The notes: generated from the sequence alone by a model not told the origin. A DNA stretch of 64,000 nucleotides from Streptomyces goshikiensis (GCF_014650555.1 NZ_BMVE01000006.1:62001-126000); one strand, 5' to 3'; counted from the first letter of the stretch, positions 16,464 to 25,315 are shown. Numbers and translations: made by a program.

Positions 16464-17105
16464 GTGACCGCGGAAACCTCCCAGACTCTCGACAGAGGGC
16501 TGAGAGTCCTCAAGCTGCTCGCCGACACCGACCACGGTCTGACCGTCACAGAGCTCTCCAACCGCCTCGGTGTGAACCGCACGGTGGTCTACCGCCTCCT
16601 CGCCACGCTGGAACAGCACGCCCTGGTCCGCCGCGACCTCGGCGGCCGGGCGCGCGTCGGCCTCGGCGTGCTGCGGCTGGGCCGCCAGGTCCACCCGCTG
16701 GTGCGCGAGGCGGCCCTGCCCGCGCTGCGGTCGCTCGCCGAGGACATAGGGGCCACCGCGCACCTGACCCTCGTCGACGGCACCGAGGCCCTCGCCGTCG
16801 CCGTGGTCGAGCCGACCTGGACCGACTACCACGTGGCCTACCGGGCAGGGTTCCGCCACCCGCTCGACCGGGGGGCCGCCGGCCGGGCCATCCTGGCGGC
16901 CCGTCAGGGCACTCTGATCGAACCCGGGTACACGCTGACCCACGGGGAGCTGGAAGCGGGCGCCAGCGGCGCCGCGGCCCCCCTGGTGGGCATCACCGGG
17001 CTGGAGGGCAGCGTCGGCGTGGTCATGCTGGCCGACGCCGTGCCGGAGCGGGTCGGCCCCCGGGTCGTCGACGCCGCCCGCGAGGTGGCCGACGCCCTGC
17101 GCTGA
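16464..17105 (+). CDS. IclR-family transcriptional regulator
   Basis: The protein has 213 residues. The N-terminal winged helix-turn-helix is visible as SQTLDRGLRVLKLLA, then LTVTELSNRLGVNRTVVYRL (recognition helix), LVRRD and GLGVLRLGRQV. The C-terminal effector domain is somewhat short but shows ATAHLTLVDGTEALAVAVVE and RHPLDRGAAGRAILAA typical of IclR. GTG 16464 has a strong AGGGAGAGG 5 nt upstream. No metabolic operon is adjacent, so the regulon is unknown. Its last codons are part of a 13-bp tandem repeat that continues past the stop. Confidence 0.85.
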   Translation: MTAETSQTLDRGLRVLKLLADTDHGLTVTELSNRLGVNRTVVYRLLATLEQHALVRRDLGGRARVGLGVLRLGRQVHPLVREAALPALRSLAEDIGATAHLTLVDGTEALAVAVVEPTWTDYHVAYRAGFRHPLDRGAAGRAILAARQGTLIEPGYTLTHGELEAGASGAAAPLVGITGLEGSVGVVMLADAVPERVGPRVVDAAREVADALR

Positions 17106-17162
17106 CGCCCTGCGCTGACGACGTGCGCTGACGAGGTGCTCTGACGGCCTGCGCCGACGTCG
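17098..17162 (+). repeat. Five tandem 13-bp units over the iclR stop
   Basis: The units start at 17098, 17111, 17124, 17137 and 17150, with consensus TGCGCTGACGNNN. The first contains the TGA stop of the IclR gene. Units four and five carry one substitution each. Confidence 0.75.
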
Positions 17163-17180
17163 GGCCGGGGCCGCGGAGAC

Positions 17181-17203
17181 GGGTGGTGGGCGGTCCACCA
17201 CCC
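17181..17203 (+). terminator. Short hairpin after iclR-type gene
   Basis: GGGTGGTGG (17181-17189) pairs with CCACCACCC (17195-17203) around GCGGT. Confidence 0.55.
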
Positions 17204-17255
17204 GGTTCGGCCGTGCGCGCGGAAGGCGGGAACCCCGGCCCGATAGATTGGCCGG

Positions 17256-18053
17256 GTGCTCTCTCGCCTCACACGTCTGCCGCGTCCCGCCGCCCTGGCC
17301 CTCTGCGCCCTGCCGGCCGTCGGGCTGTTCGTCGCGGTCGCCTTCGCGCCGCTGCCGTTCGTGATCGCCCAGCCCGGGCTCACGGCCGACGTCCTCGGCT
17401 CCCGCGACGGCAAGCCCGTCATCACCGTCACCGGCGCCCCCACCCGGGCGACCAAGGGCGAGCTGCGGATGACCACCATCCAGGCGACCGGCCCGTCCAC
17501 CACGGTGACGCTGCCCGAACTCCTCGACCACTGGTTCGACACCACCCGGGCGGTCATGCCCCGGGAGGCCGTCTACCCCTCGGGCGGAAGCGACAAGGAG
17601 ATCGAGGAGCACAACCTGGAGGAAATGGCGGCGTCCCAGTCGGATGCCGCCCAGGCCGCCCTCGGGTACCTCCACAAGGACCCCAAGGACGTGAAGGTCG
17701 ACCTCAACCTCGCCGACGTCGGCGGGCCGAGCGCCGGGCTCCTCTTCTCCCTCGGCATCGTCGACAAGCTCGACGGCGACGGCAGCGGCGGCGAACTCAC
17801 CGGCGGCCGCAGCATCGCCGGTACGGGGACCATCAACGCCGAAGGCAAGGTCGGCGCGGTCGGCGGCGTGGCCCTGAAGACGCAGGCCGCGCGGCGCGAC
17901 GGGGCCCGCGTGTTCCTCGTACCGAAGGCCGAGTGCTCGGACGCCCTCTCCGAGCTCCCCGAGGGCCTCCAGCTGGTCCCCGTCACTTCGCTGACGGATG
18001 CCGTGGACGCGCTGCGGGCACTGAACCGGGGGGAGAAGGTTCCCTCCTGCTGA
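17256..18053 (+). CDS. Secreted/membrane-anchored Lon (S16) protease-domain protein
   Basis: The protein has 265 residues. An N-terminal hydrophobic segment (ALALCALPAVGLFVAVAFAPL) anchors or exports it. The C-terminal Lon proteolytic domain carries the Ser in GGPSAGLLFSLGIVD (about 160) and the Lys in GTINAEGKVGAVGGVALKTQ (about 200), forming the Ser-Lys dyad. It resembles the S16 part of YlbL-like proteins but is short and I see no PDZ domain. GTG 17256 follows TAGATT by 6 nt, implying a leaderless mRNA. Its 3' end overlaps the convergent MFS gene by 71 bp. Confidence 0.82.
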   Translation: MLSRLTRLPRPAALALCALPAVGLFVAVAFAPLPFVIAQPGLTADVLGSRDGKPVITVTGAPTRATKGELRMTTIQATGPSTTVTLPELLDHWFDTTRAVMPREAVYPSGGSDKEIEEHNLEEMAASQSDAAQAALGYLHKDPKDVKVDLNLADVGGPSAGLLFSLGIVDKLDGDGSGGELTGGRSIAGTGTINAEGKVGAVGGVALKTQAARRDGARVFLVPKAECSDALSELPEGLQLVPVTSLTDAVDALRALNRGEKVPSC

Positions 18054-19305
18054 GCGCCGCGGTGGGCTCCGCCGGGCTGCTGGTCGACCGGTCCAGGTCG
18101 CGCCAGGCCGGGAACACCACCGGGGCGAGCGTGGTCAGCAGGTAAGCGCAGCCGAACAGCAGCAGCGCCCGGGCCGTCCCGAACCCGTCGACCAGCAGCC
18201 CGGCGGCGAGACCGCCGAGCGGCATCGTCAGCTCGCACCCCGCCGTGGTCACCCCCGAGACGCGGCTGCGCAGCTCCTCCGGCACCTTCTCGTACATCAG
18301 CGTGGTCAGGATCGGGTTGAGCATGCCCGCGCCCAGGCCCGCCAGGGCCATGGTCACGGCGAGCGGCAGGGTGGTGTCGGTGAGGGCGGCGACCACGTAG
18401 CGGGTGGACCCGGAGGCGAGGAAGGCCGCCGCGAACACCGCTCTACGGGGGAACCGCTCGCCCCACGCCCCGTACATCAGCGCGCCGAGCAGGGCGAAGC
18501 CGCCGAACAGGGAGACCAGCAGGCCGAGCGCGGTGGCCCCGCCGAGGGCCTCGCGGCCGTGCACGGGCAGCAGCACCGAGGACCAGCCCTGGTCGAGGCC
18601 GTTGGTCATCATCACCATCAGGGTGATGCCCATCAGCAGCCGCGAGCGGGTCAGGAACGCCCAGCCCTCGGCCAGTTCGGCCCGGTAGCCCGCCAACGAG
18701 ACCTTCCCGGAGGCGCGTTGCGGCTCGGCGGCGGGTATGCCGCGCAGGAACGCGGTGACCAGCAGCGCCGACACCGCGAAGGTGGCCGCGTCGAGCAGCA
18801 GGACGGTCTCGGCCCCGAACGCCGCGATCAGTACGCCGGCCACCGCGGCCCCGAGCATCCGGGCCCCGCGCGAGACCGCGTCGTAGAGGCTCGCCGCCCG
18901 GGTGACGGTGGTGCCGGCGTGTTCGGCGAGGCTGGGCAGCAGGACGTAGCGGGCGGTCAGGCCCGGGGTGTGCACGAGACCGCCGACGGCCATCAGCGCG
19001 CACAGCATCCAGAACTCCAGCAGGCCCGCGTAGTGCAGCAGCGGGATCGCGCCGACCGAGACGGCGCAGACGAGGTCGGAGACGGCGGAGACCCGGCGGC
19101 GGCCGATCCGGTCGATGACGGGGCCGCCGACGAGCGCGGCGACGACGACGGGCAGGGTGGCGCAGAAGGCGACGATCCCGGCCCGGCCGGCGCTGCCCGT
19201 GGTCTGGAGCACGAACCACGGGACGCCGATCAGGGTGAGCGAACTGCCGGCTATGGAGACGGTGTTGGCGGCCAGAACGGCCACGAAGGGCCGGCGGCCG
19301 CTCAT
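17983..19305 (-). CDS. MFS transporter, enterobactin-exporter-like
   Basis: This 440-residue protein has about 12 hydrophobic helices, starting RRPFVAVLAANTVSIAGSSL and WFVLQTTGSAGRAGIVAFCA. It shows the motif-A-like GGPVIDRIGRRRVSAVSDL and, in the second half, YGAWGERFPRRAVF. This is the MFS_3/EntS-like type common next to ArsR-type regulators. The C-terminal Pro/Ser-rich tail runs into the convergent Lon-domain gene. Its start overlaps the stop of the small upstream gene (ATGA), so the three genes 19305-20238 probably form one unit. The substrate is unknown. Confidence 0.84.
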   Translation of the reverse strand: MSGRRPFVAVLAANTVSIAGSSLTLIGVPWFVLQTTGSAGRAGIVAFCATLPVVVAALVGGPVIDRIGRRRVSAVSDLVCAVSVGAIPLLHYAGLLEFWMLCALMAVGGLVHTPGLTARYVLLPSLAEHAGTTVTRAASLYDAVSRGARMLGAAVAGVLIAAFGAETVLLLDAATFAVSALLVTAFLRGIPAAEPQRASGKVSLAGYRAELAEGWAFLTRSRLLMGITLMVMMTNGLDQGWSSVLLPVHGREALGGATALGLLVSLFGGFALLGALMYGAWGERFPRRAVFAAAFLASGSTRYVVAALTDTTLPLAVTMALAGLGAGMLNPILTTLMYEKVPEELRSRVSGVTTAGCELTMPLGGLAAGLLVDGFGTARALLLFGCAYLLTTLAPVVFPAWRDLDRSTSSPAEPTAALSRREPSPPGSVPAARPRHPSAK

Positions 19306-19556
19306 GCGGCGCGGTGGACGCCGCTGTGGGCGGGCCGCATCAGCCGTATCCCGGCGCTGACGAGGGCCTCGCCGAGCCGGTTGCGCAGGGCGGGCAGCAC
19401 GGCCGGCACGACCCGTACGAGCCGGGCGTGCGGCGCGGGGGCGGTCGGGGTGGCGGCGCCCCGGGCGAGGCGCCAGGCGGCCGCCTCGGCGGTCAGCTCG
19501 GCGGTGCGGGCGGCGTGGGCCGAGGCGTACATCTCGGCTTGGGCGAAGGTGTTCAT
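19302..19556 (-). CDS. Small Ala-rich protein in the MFS operon
   Basis: The protein has 84 residues and no recognised family. MNTFAQAEMYASAHAARTAE starts an amphipathic Ala-rich helix, followed by a second basic helix (LVRVVPAVLPALRNRLGEAL). Its stop overlaps the MFS start in ATGA and GAAGGAGTC-type purines precede the ATG, so it is likely translated. Confidence 0.6.
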   Translation of the reverse strand: MNTFAQAEMYASAHAARTAELTAEAAAWRLARGAATPTAPAPHARLVRVVPAVLPALRNRLGEALVSAGIRLMRPAHSGVHRAA

Positions 19557-19623
19557 GGCAGGACGACTCCTTCTGGCGAGCGGTGAAGGGGAAGTGCGGG
19601 AGAGGGGCGAGCGGGGGTGGCGG

Positions 19624-20238
19624 TCAGTCCCCGCTGTGGCGCGGGAAGGCGTGCGTGTGGATGCGGACCGTCTCCGCGCCCTCGCCCTCGGGCAGGTCGC
19701 GGTAGCTGCTGACCAGCTCGTGCATCTTGAGGACGAGTTCGTGGGCCTGGGTGGGGGTCAGGCGCAGGGTGAAGTCACTGAGGTCCGAGGCGGCGCGCCA
19801 TTCCTGGGGCCAGGTGTGGGCGTTGCCGAGCCAGGTGTTCATCTCCTGCCCGTGGATCGTCATGATCCCGTGCAGGAAGGCCTCGGCGGCGCCGCGCGTC
19901 TCCGGGTCGGTGGCGTATATGAGGGACTCGTCGAACTGCGTGCCGTCGTGGGCGGCCTTCCACCACCGCTCGCGGCCCTTGCCGTGCCCGGGCGCGTCCT
20001 CGACGAACCCGTGCGCGGCGAGCTGGCGCAGGTGGTAGCTGGTCGCCCCGCTGGACTCCCCGAACTGCTCGGCGAGCCGCGAGGCGGTGGCGGGGCCGTC
20101 ATGGCGCAGGGCGGCCAGCATGCGGATGCGCAGCGGGTGGGCGAGGCCGCGCAGGGAGTGGGCATCGAGCGTGCGGACCTGGAGCTCCGCTTCCAGTGGG
20201 GTTTCCGGGGTTTCCGGGGCTTCCGGCTCTTCGGGCAT
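19624..20238 (-). CDS. ArsR-type winged-helix regulator
   Basis: The protein has 204 residues. The N-terminal domain is an ArsR/helix-turn-helix_20 fold: LDAHSLRGLAHPLRIRMLAA, then PATASRLAEQFGESSGATSYHLRQLAAHGFVEDA with the recognition helix around SSGATSYHLRQL. The C-terminal ~110 residues contain RWWKAAHDGTQF and probably sense a ligand or dimerise. It lacks metal-binding cysteines. The ATG at 20238 has a TAGGGT -10 six nt upstream (leaderless), and a TTGCAAAG dyad overlies the promoter, so it is probably autoregulated and controls the MFS gene. Confidence 0.82.
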   Translation of the reverse strand: MPEEPEAPETPETPLEAELQVRTLDAHSLRGLAHPLRIRMLAALRHDGPATASRLAEQFGESSGATSYHLRQLAAHGFVEDAPGHGKGRERWWKAAHDGTQFDESLIYATDPETRGAAEAFLHGIMTIHGQEMNTWLGNAHTWPQEWRAASDLSDFTLRLTPTQAHELVLKMHELVSSYRDLPEGEGAETVRIHTHAFPRHSGD

Positions 20239-20244
20239 GCCTCA

Positions 20245-20288
20245 ACCCTAGAGTTGCAAAGACTCCTGTGCAAGGGTTTCTTTGCAAC
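20245..20288 (-). promoter_or_regulatory. Promoter and putative ArsR operator
   Basis: On the minus strand the -10 TAGGGT (20245-20250) lies 6 nt before the start. GTTGCAAAGA (20253-20262) and TCTTTGCAAC (20279-20288) form a perfect 10-bp inverted repeat with a third TGCAA half-site between. The dyad covers the -35 region, so binding would block transcription. Confidence 0.6.
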
Positions 20289-20330
20289 CTCTTCTTTGGA
20301 ACCCTGGTGGAGCCTCGCGCACCCCGCGCG

Positions 20331-20801
20331 TCAGTCGTCCTCCGCCGCCTGTTCCACCAGCGGGATGATCCGCAGCGGCACCGGGTTCTCCATCACGATC
20401 GCCGTGGACGCCCGCACGATTCCCTCGAAGCCGACCACCTTGTCGATCACGCGCTGGAGGTCGGCGTTGGAGCGCGCCACCAGCCGGCACAGCATGTCCC
20501 CGTGCCCCGTGGTGGTGTGCAGCTCCAGCACCTCCGGCACTCCGTCCAGGTGCGCCCGTACGTCCGCGCCCTGCCCCTGCTTGATCTCCAGCGTGGCGAA
20601 CGCGGTGACCGGGTACCCGAGCGCCGTCGGGTCCACCTGCGGGCCGAAGCCGCGGATCACCCCCGTGGCCTGGAGCCGGTCCAGGCGCGCCTGGACGGTG
20701 CCGCGGGCCACGCCGAGCCGGCGCGAAGCCTCCAGGACCCCGATCCGGGGCTCGCGGGCCAGCAGGACGATGAGCCGCCCGTCGAGTTCGTCGATGCCCA
20801 T
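20331..20801 (-). CDS. Lrp/AsnC-family regulator
   Basis: The protein has 156 residues. An N-terminal AsnC-type helix-turn-helix (IDELDGRLIVLLAREPRIGV, then ASRRLGVARGTVQARLDRLQ) is followed by the RAM ligand-binding domain (VTAFATLEIKQGQ, VLELHTTTGHGDMLCRLVAR). It is transcribed divergently from hppD with 135 bp between the starts. Divergent Lrp genes commonly control the neighbouring amino-acid catabolic gene, so tyrosine or phenylalanine response is likely (inference). Confidence 0.88.
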   Translation of the reverse strand: MGIDELDGRLIVLLAREPRIGVLEASRRLGVARGTVQARLDRLQATGVIRGFGPQVDPTALGYPVTAFATLEIKQGQGADVRAHLDGVPEVLELHTTTGHGDMLCRLVARSNADLQRVIDKVVGFEGIVRASTAIVMENPVPLRIIPLVEQAAEDD

Positions 20802-20936
20802 TGATTCCTCCGAGGGGGGTGCGACGGGTGGTCATACTGCACAGATGCTTCAGTAATCCTCCGGGCTGACTGGGCATTCTGTACAGGCAAACAGGAAACT
20901 ATTGCGCAGCTTGTGGATCGGCGGGACTCTGCGCTC

Positions 20937-22091
20937 ATGACTGAGTCTTTGGTGAACATCGAGACCACCCCGCACACCGCGCGTGAGGCAGACCCCTTCC
21001 CGGTGAAGGGCATGGACGCGGTCGTCTTCGCCGTGGGCAACGCCAAGCAGGCCGCGCACTACTACTCCACCGCCTTCGGCATGAAGCTCGTCGCCTACTC
21101 CGGACCGGAGAACGGCGTCCGCGAGACGGCCAGCTACGTCCTGACCAACGGCGCCGCGCGCTTCGTCCTCACCTCGGTGATCAAGCCGACGACGGACCAC
21201 GGCCGCTTCCTCGCCGAGCACGTCGCCGACCACGGCGACGGCGTCATCGACCTCGCCATCGAGGTCCCGGACGCGCGGGCGGCGTACGCCTACGCCGTCG
21301 AGCAGGGCGCGCGCGGGCTGGAAGAGCCGCACGAGGTGAAGGACGAGCACGGCACCGTCGTACTGGCCGCCATCGCGACCTACGGCCAGACCCGCCACAC
21401 GCTCGTCGAGCGCGTCGACTACACCGGGCCGTACCTGCCGGGCTACGTCGCCGCCGCCCCGATCGTCGAGCCGCCGGCCAAGCGGACGTTCCAGGCCATC
21501 GACCACTGCGTGGGCAACGTCGAGCTGGGCCGGATGAACGAGTGGGTCGCGTTCTACAACAAGGTCATGGGCTTCACGAACATGAAGGAGTTCGTGGGCG
21601 ACGACATCGCGACCGAGTACTCGGCGCTGATGTCGAAGGTGGTCGCGGACGGCACCTTGAAGGTGAAGTTCCCGATCAACGAGCCGGCGATCGCGAAGAA
21701 GAAGTCGCAGATCGACGAGTACCTGGAGTTCTACGGCGGCGCCGGCGTCCAGCACATCGCGCTCGCGACGAACGACATCGTGGCCACCGTACGGGCGATG
21801 CGGGCGGCGGGCGTGAAGTTCCTGGACACCCCGGACTCGTACTACGACACCCTCGGCGAGTGGGTCGGCGACACGCGCGTGCCGGTCGAGACGCTGCGCG
21901 AGCTGAAGATCCTCGCGGACCGCGACGAGGACGGCTACCTGCTGCAGATCTTCACCAAGCCGGTGCAGGACAAGCCGACGGTCTTCTTCGAGATGATCGA
22001 GCGGCACGGCTCGATGGGCTTCGGCAAGGGCAACTTCAAGGCCCTGTTCGAGGCCATCGAGCGCGAGCAGGAGAAGCGGGGCAACCTCTAG
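20937..22091 (+). CDS. hppD: 4-hydroxyphenylpyruvate dioxygenase
   Basis: The enzyme (384 residues) converts 4-hydroxyphenylpyruvate to homogentisate, a step of tyrosine catabolism that also feeds ochronotic pigment. The two vicinal-oxygen-chelate halves are clear: MDAVVFAVGNAKQAAHYYST and AIDHCVGNVELGRMNEWVAF. The Fe(II) ligands are His in IDHCV, His in VQHIALATND and Glu in VFFEMIER. The C-terminal helix GFGKGNFKALFEAIEREQE is the family gate helix. ATG 20937 follows a GACTCT -10 by 6 nt. The divergent Lrp gene is the probable regulator. Confidence 0.96.
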   Translation: MTESLVNIETTPHTAREADPFPVKGMDAVVFAVGNAKQAAHYYSTAFGMKLVAYSGPENGVRETASYVLTNGAARFVLTSVIKPTTDHGRFLAEHVADHGDGVIDLAIEVPDARAAYAYAVEQGARGLEEPHEVKDEHGTVVLAAIATYGQTRHTLVERVDYTGPYLPGYVAAAPIVEPPAKRTFQAIDHCVGNVELGRMNEWVAFYNKVMGFTNMKEFVGDDIATEYSALMSKVVADGTLKVKFPINEPAIAKKKSQIDEYLEFYGGAGVQHIALATNDIVATVRAMRAAGVKFLDTPDSYYDTLGEWVGDTRVPVETLRELKILADRDEDGYLLQIFTKPVQDKPTVFFEMIERHGSMGFGKGNFKALFEAIEREQEKRGNL

Positions 22092-22101
22092 GTCCCCGCT
22101 C

Positions 22102-22136
22102 CCGGTCCCCGTCGGCGCGCCGCCGCCGGGGACCGG
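22102..22136. terminator. Bidirectional hairpin between hppD and TPR gene
   Basis: CCGGTCCCCG (22102-22111) pairs with CGGGGACCGG (22127-22136), between convergent genes. Confidence 0.6.
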
Positions 22137-22178
22137 CCCCGGCCGCCCCGGCCGCCGGGTCCTCCGCCACGGAGCCGG

Positions 22179-23708
22179 TCAGTCCGCCGACGGGGACGGG
22201 GACGGCTCCGCCTTTTCCCCCTGCTCCGTCTTCTCGCCCGGCTTCTTCGGGTTCGGCTTCGGGAGTTCCGGTTCGACCCACGGAGTGCGCGGCTGCATGT
22301 TCTCCGGGCCGCCCGGCGCCGGCCGGCCGACCGCCGCCAGGGCCTCCTTCGCCAACGGCGCCCGCACCGGCGAGAACGCCGGGTTGGTCCGCATCGCCTC
22401 CTGGAGGTGCCGCCGCGCCCCCGCCTCGTCGCCCAGGCCCCGCTCGATGACCGCCCGGTGGTACGAGAACTCCGCGTTCCGCATCCCCGAATCGGTCGCC
22501 TTCTTCGCGTACTCCAGCGCCGACGCGTCATCGCCGTTGCGGTGCAGCGCCCACCCCAGCGCATCCGCGACCTGCACGTTCTTGTGCCGCGCCCACTCCG
22601 TCGACAGCCGCCGCACCGCGGCCGCCGGGTCCGCGTGGTCCGCCTCGAACAGCCCGAGGACCACCTCCTCGTTGACCCCGTCCGCCGCGCCGCGCGCCGT
22701 CAGCGTCCTGAGCACGTCGTACGGCGCACGCGCCTCGTCCGCCCGCCCCAGCGACTCCAGCAGCTCGCCCAGCTCCAGCTCCAGCCGAGGCACCGGCGCC
22801 CGTCCCAGCGCCATCCGGTAGTCCCGTACGGCCTCCCCGCCGCGCCCCAGCGCCGCCAGCGCCCGCGCCCGGCCGCCCAGCGCCTCCGGCCGGCCCGGAT
22901 CCGTCCGCAGCGCGCCCTCGTACAGGCCCAGCGCCTCGGCGGTCTCGCCGCGCTCCCAGGCCAGCTCCCCGAGCCGGAACAGGACGTACGCCTTCTCGGT
23001 CGGGCTCTTCGCCGCGCCGCCCGCGTGCTCCATCGCCAGCACCGCGTCCTCGCGCCAGCCCCGGTCCCGGTACACCTGCGAGGCCCGGATCCGCGCCGCC
23101 AGCCCCGAGTGCAGCTGCTCCAGCCGCTCCAGCGCCTTCTGCGCGGCCTTGTAGTCGCCGAGCCCCGAGTACGCGTCCACCAGCACCGGGTACGCCGTCC
23201 AGCGCCGCGGCGCCTGCGCCCGTACCAGCTCGCCCCACTTCTTCGCGGTCCCGAAGTCCCCCCGGGCGTTGGCCAGCGTGCCCATGCCCGTCATCGCGTC
23301 GAAGTTGCCCTTCTCCGCGGGCAGGGCGTCCAACGACCGTTTCAGGGCCTTCTCCGCCTTCGGGAACCACCGGGATTCGGCCGTCCGGCGCGCCTGCTCC
23401 AGGTACGCGGACCCCAGCACGGCCCACGACGCCCCGTCGTCCGGATGCGCCGCGACCCACTTCTCCCGGTCCGCGACCAGTGCCGTCAGATCCACCGCGG
23501 CCGCCGGCGCGCCCATCCCGACCGCCGCCGCGGCCCGTTCGCTGGGCCCCGGAGGGCGCGCGTCGTCGCCCGCGCGGACCGGCCGGATCACCAGTGCTCC
23601 CGCGATAAGGACCACCGCGACCGCGGCCGCCACGAGCGTCTTGCGGCCGGTGAAGGTCACCGGCGGAGCCGACTGAGATTCCTCGTCGATACGGTCGAAA
23701 CGGTGCAT
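22179..23708 (-). CDS. Membrane-anchored TPR protein
   Basis: The protein has 509 residues. A short cytoplasmic start (MHRFDRIDEESQ) leads to one transmembrane helix (TLVAAAVAVVLIAGALVIRP, about 21-43). An extracytoplasmic array of tetratricopeptide-like repeats follows from about residue 80 to 450, e.g. DDGASWAVLGSAYLEQARR, RPEALGGRARALAALGRG and AEFSYHRAVIERGLGDEAGA. The C-terminal tail is Pro/Lys/Glu-rich. ATG 23708 is chosen because the preceding 29 codons add no family sequence. A partner is unknown; TPR arrays hold protein complexes together. Confidence 0.78.
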   Translation of the reverse strand: MHRFDRIDEESQSAPPVTFTGRKTLVAAAVAVVLIAGALVIRPVRAGDDARPPGPSERAAAAVGMGAPAAAVDLTALVADREKWVAAHPDDGASWAVLGSAYLEQARRTAESRWFPKAEKALKRSLDALPAEKGNFDAMTGMGTLANARGDFGTAKKWGELVRAQAPRRWTAYPVLVDAYSGLGDYKAAQKALERLEQLHSGLAARIRASQVYRDRGWREDAVLAMEHAGGAAKSPTEKAYVLFRLGELAWERGETAEALGLYEGALRTDPGRPEALGGRARALAALGRGGEAVRDYRMALGRAPVPRLELELGELLESLGRADEARAPYDVLRTLTARGAADGVNEEVVLGLFEADHADPAAAVRRLSTEWARHKNVQVADALGWALHRNGDDASALEYAKKATDSGMRNAEFSYHRAVIERGLGDEAGARRHLQEAMRTNPAFSPVRAPLAKEALAAVGRPAPGGPENMQPRTPWVEPELPKPNPKKPGEKTEQGEKAEPSPSPSAD

Positions 23709-23804
23709 GGGGTCACTGTGCGTCAATATGACTAGCTCGCCGGGGTGTCCGAAGAGGGTCGCGGGCGTGTTCACACCGATGGCCCCGGCTGCCACGCTGA
23801 CCCC

Positions 23805-25286
23805 ATGGCTGACGACCCCTCAACGCCGCTCCCCGACATCCACGACGTCCCCGGCATCCGCGATGCCCCGGGCGCCATCAGCGACACCAGCGCCATAGAC
23901 GCCCCCGGCGCCCCGCCCCACGACCTGCTCCGCGCGCGCCTGCTCGAAGGGCTCCCGGCCGAGGCCCTGCTGACCGACCCTCAGGTCACCGCCGCCTACG
24001 CCACCGACATGGCCAGCTTCTGCGCCGCCGGCGCCCCGGCCGCCGTCGTCCTGCCCCGCACCGTCGAACAGGTCCAGCACGTCCTGCGCACCGCCACCGC
24101 CCTACGGGTCCCCGTGGTCCCCCAGGGCGCCCGCACCGGCCTCTCCGGCGCCGCCAACGCCTCCGACGGCTGCATCGTGCTCTCCCTCGTCAAAATGGAC
24201 CGGATCCTGGAGATCAACAGCATCGACCGGATCGCCGTCGTCGAACCCGGCGTGGTCAACGCCGTGCTCTCCCGCGCCGTCGCCGAACAGAGCCTCTACT
24301 ACCCGCCCGACCCCTCCAGCTGGGAACAGTGCACCATCGGCGGCAACATCGGCACCGCCTCCGGCGGCCTGTGCTGCGTCAAGTACGGGGTCACCGCCGA
24401 GTACGTCCTCGGCCTCGACGTCGTCCTGGCCGACGGGCGGCTGCTGCGCACCGGCCGCCGCACCGCCAAGGGCGTGGCCGGATATGACCTCACCCGGCTG
24501 TTCGTCGGCTCCGAGGGCAGCCTCGGCGTCGTCGTCCGGGCCGTCCTCGCGCTGCGCCCCGCGCCGCCCCGGCAGCTCGCGCTCGCCGCCGAGTTCCCCT
24601 CCGCGGCGGCCGCCTGCGAGGCCGTCTGCGCCGTCATGGAGGCCGGGTACACCCCCTCGCTGCTGGAGCTGATGGACCGTACGACCGTCCGCGCCGTCAA
24701 CGCCCTCGGCAAGATGGGGCTCCCCGAGACCACCGAGGCACTGCTGCTGGCCGCCTTCGACACCCCCGACGCGCCCGCCCGCCTCGCCGCCGTGGGGGAG
24801 CTGTGCACCGCCGCCGGGGCCACCGCCGTCGTACCCGCCGACGACGAGGCGGAGTCGGAACTGCTGCTCCAGGCCCGGCGGATGTCGCTGACCGCGCTGG
24901 AGGAGCTGCGGCCCGCCACGATGATCGACGACGTGTGCGTACCGAGGTCGCGGCTGGCCGAGATGCTGGACGGAACGGCCGCCATCGCCCGTACGCACGA
25001 CCTGCTCATCGGCGTCTGCGCGCACGCCGGCGACGGCAACACCCACCCCGTGGTCTGCTTCGACCCCGCCGACGAGGACGAGGCGCGGCGCGCCCGGCAG
25101 TCCTTCGACGAGATCATGGCCCTCGGGCTGGCGCTGGGCGGCACCATCACCGGCGAACACGGGGTCGGCGTCCTGAAGAAGGAGTGGCTGGCGAGGGAAC
25201 TGGGGCCGGTGGGGATGGAGATGCAGCGCGCCGTCAAGCAGGCCTTCGACCCGCTGGGCCTGCTGAACCCCGGCAAGCTCTTCTGA
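23805..25286 (+). CDS. FAD-binding oxidoreductase, GlcD/D-lactate dehydrogenase type
   Basis: The protein has 493 residues. After an Asp/Ala-rich leader of about 45 residues, the PCMH FAD-binding domain shows VVPQGARTGLSGAANASDG and CTIGGNIGTASGGLCCVKYG. The C-terminal domain ends with VCAHAGDGNTHPVVCFD, GTITGEHGVGVLKKEW and FDPLGLLNPGKLF, all hallmarks of the glycolate/D-2-hydroxyacid dehydrogenase family. It oxidises a 2-hydroxy acid to the keto acid. The exact substrate is unknown. ATG 23805 fits the leader; upstream in-frame starts give basic, non-family residues. Confidence 0.87.
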   Translation: MADDPSTPLPDIHDVPGIRDAPGAISDTSAIDAPGAPPHDLLRARLLEGLPAEALLTDPQVTAAYATDMASFCAAGAPAAVVLPRTVEQVQHVLRTATALRVPVVPQGARTGLSGAANASDGCIVLSLVKMDRILEINSIDRIAVVEPGVVNAVLSRAVAEQSLYYPPDPSSWEQCTIGGNIGTASGGLCCVKYGVTAEYVLGLDVVLADGRLLRTGRRTAKGVAGYDLTRLFVGSEGSLGVVVRAVLALRPAPPRQLALAAEFPSAAAACEAVCAVMEAGYTPSLLELMDRTTVRAVNALGKMGLPETTEALLLAAFDTPDAPARLAAVGELCTAAGATAVVPADDEAESELLLQARRMSLTALEELRPATMIDDVCVPRSRLAEMLDGTAAIARTHDLLIGVCAHAGDGNTHPVVCFDPADEDEARRARQSFDEIMALGLALGGTITGEHGVGVLKKEWLARELGPVGMEMQRAVKQAFDPLGLLNPGKLF

Positions 25287-25315
25287 GGCCGCCGCGGGCG
25301 GGGTGCGGGTGCCCA

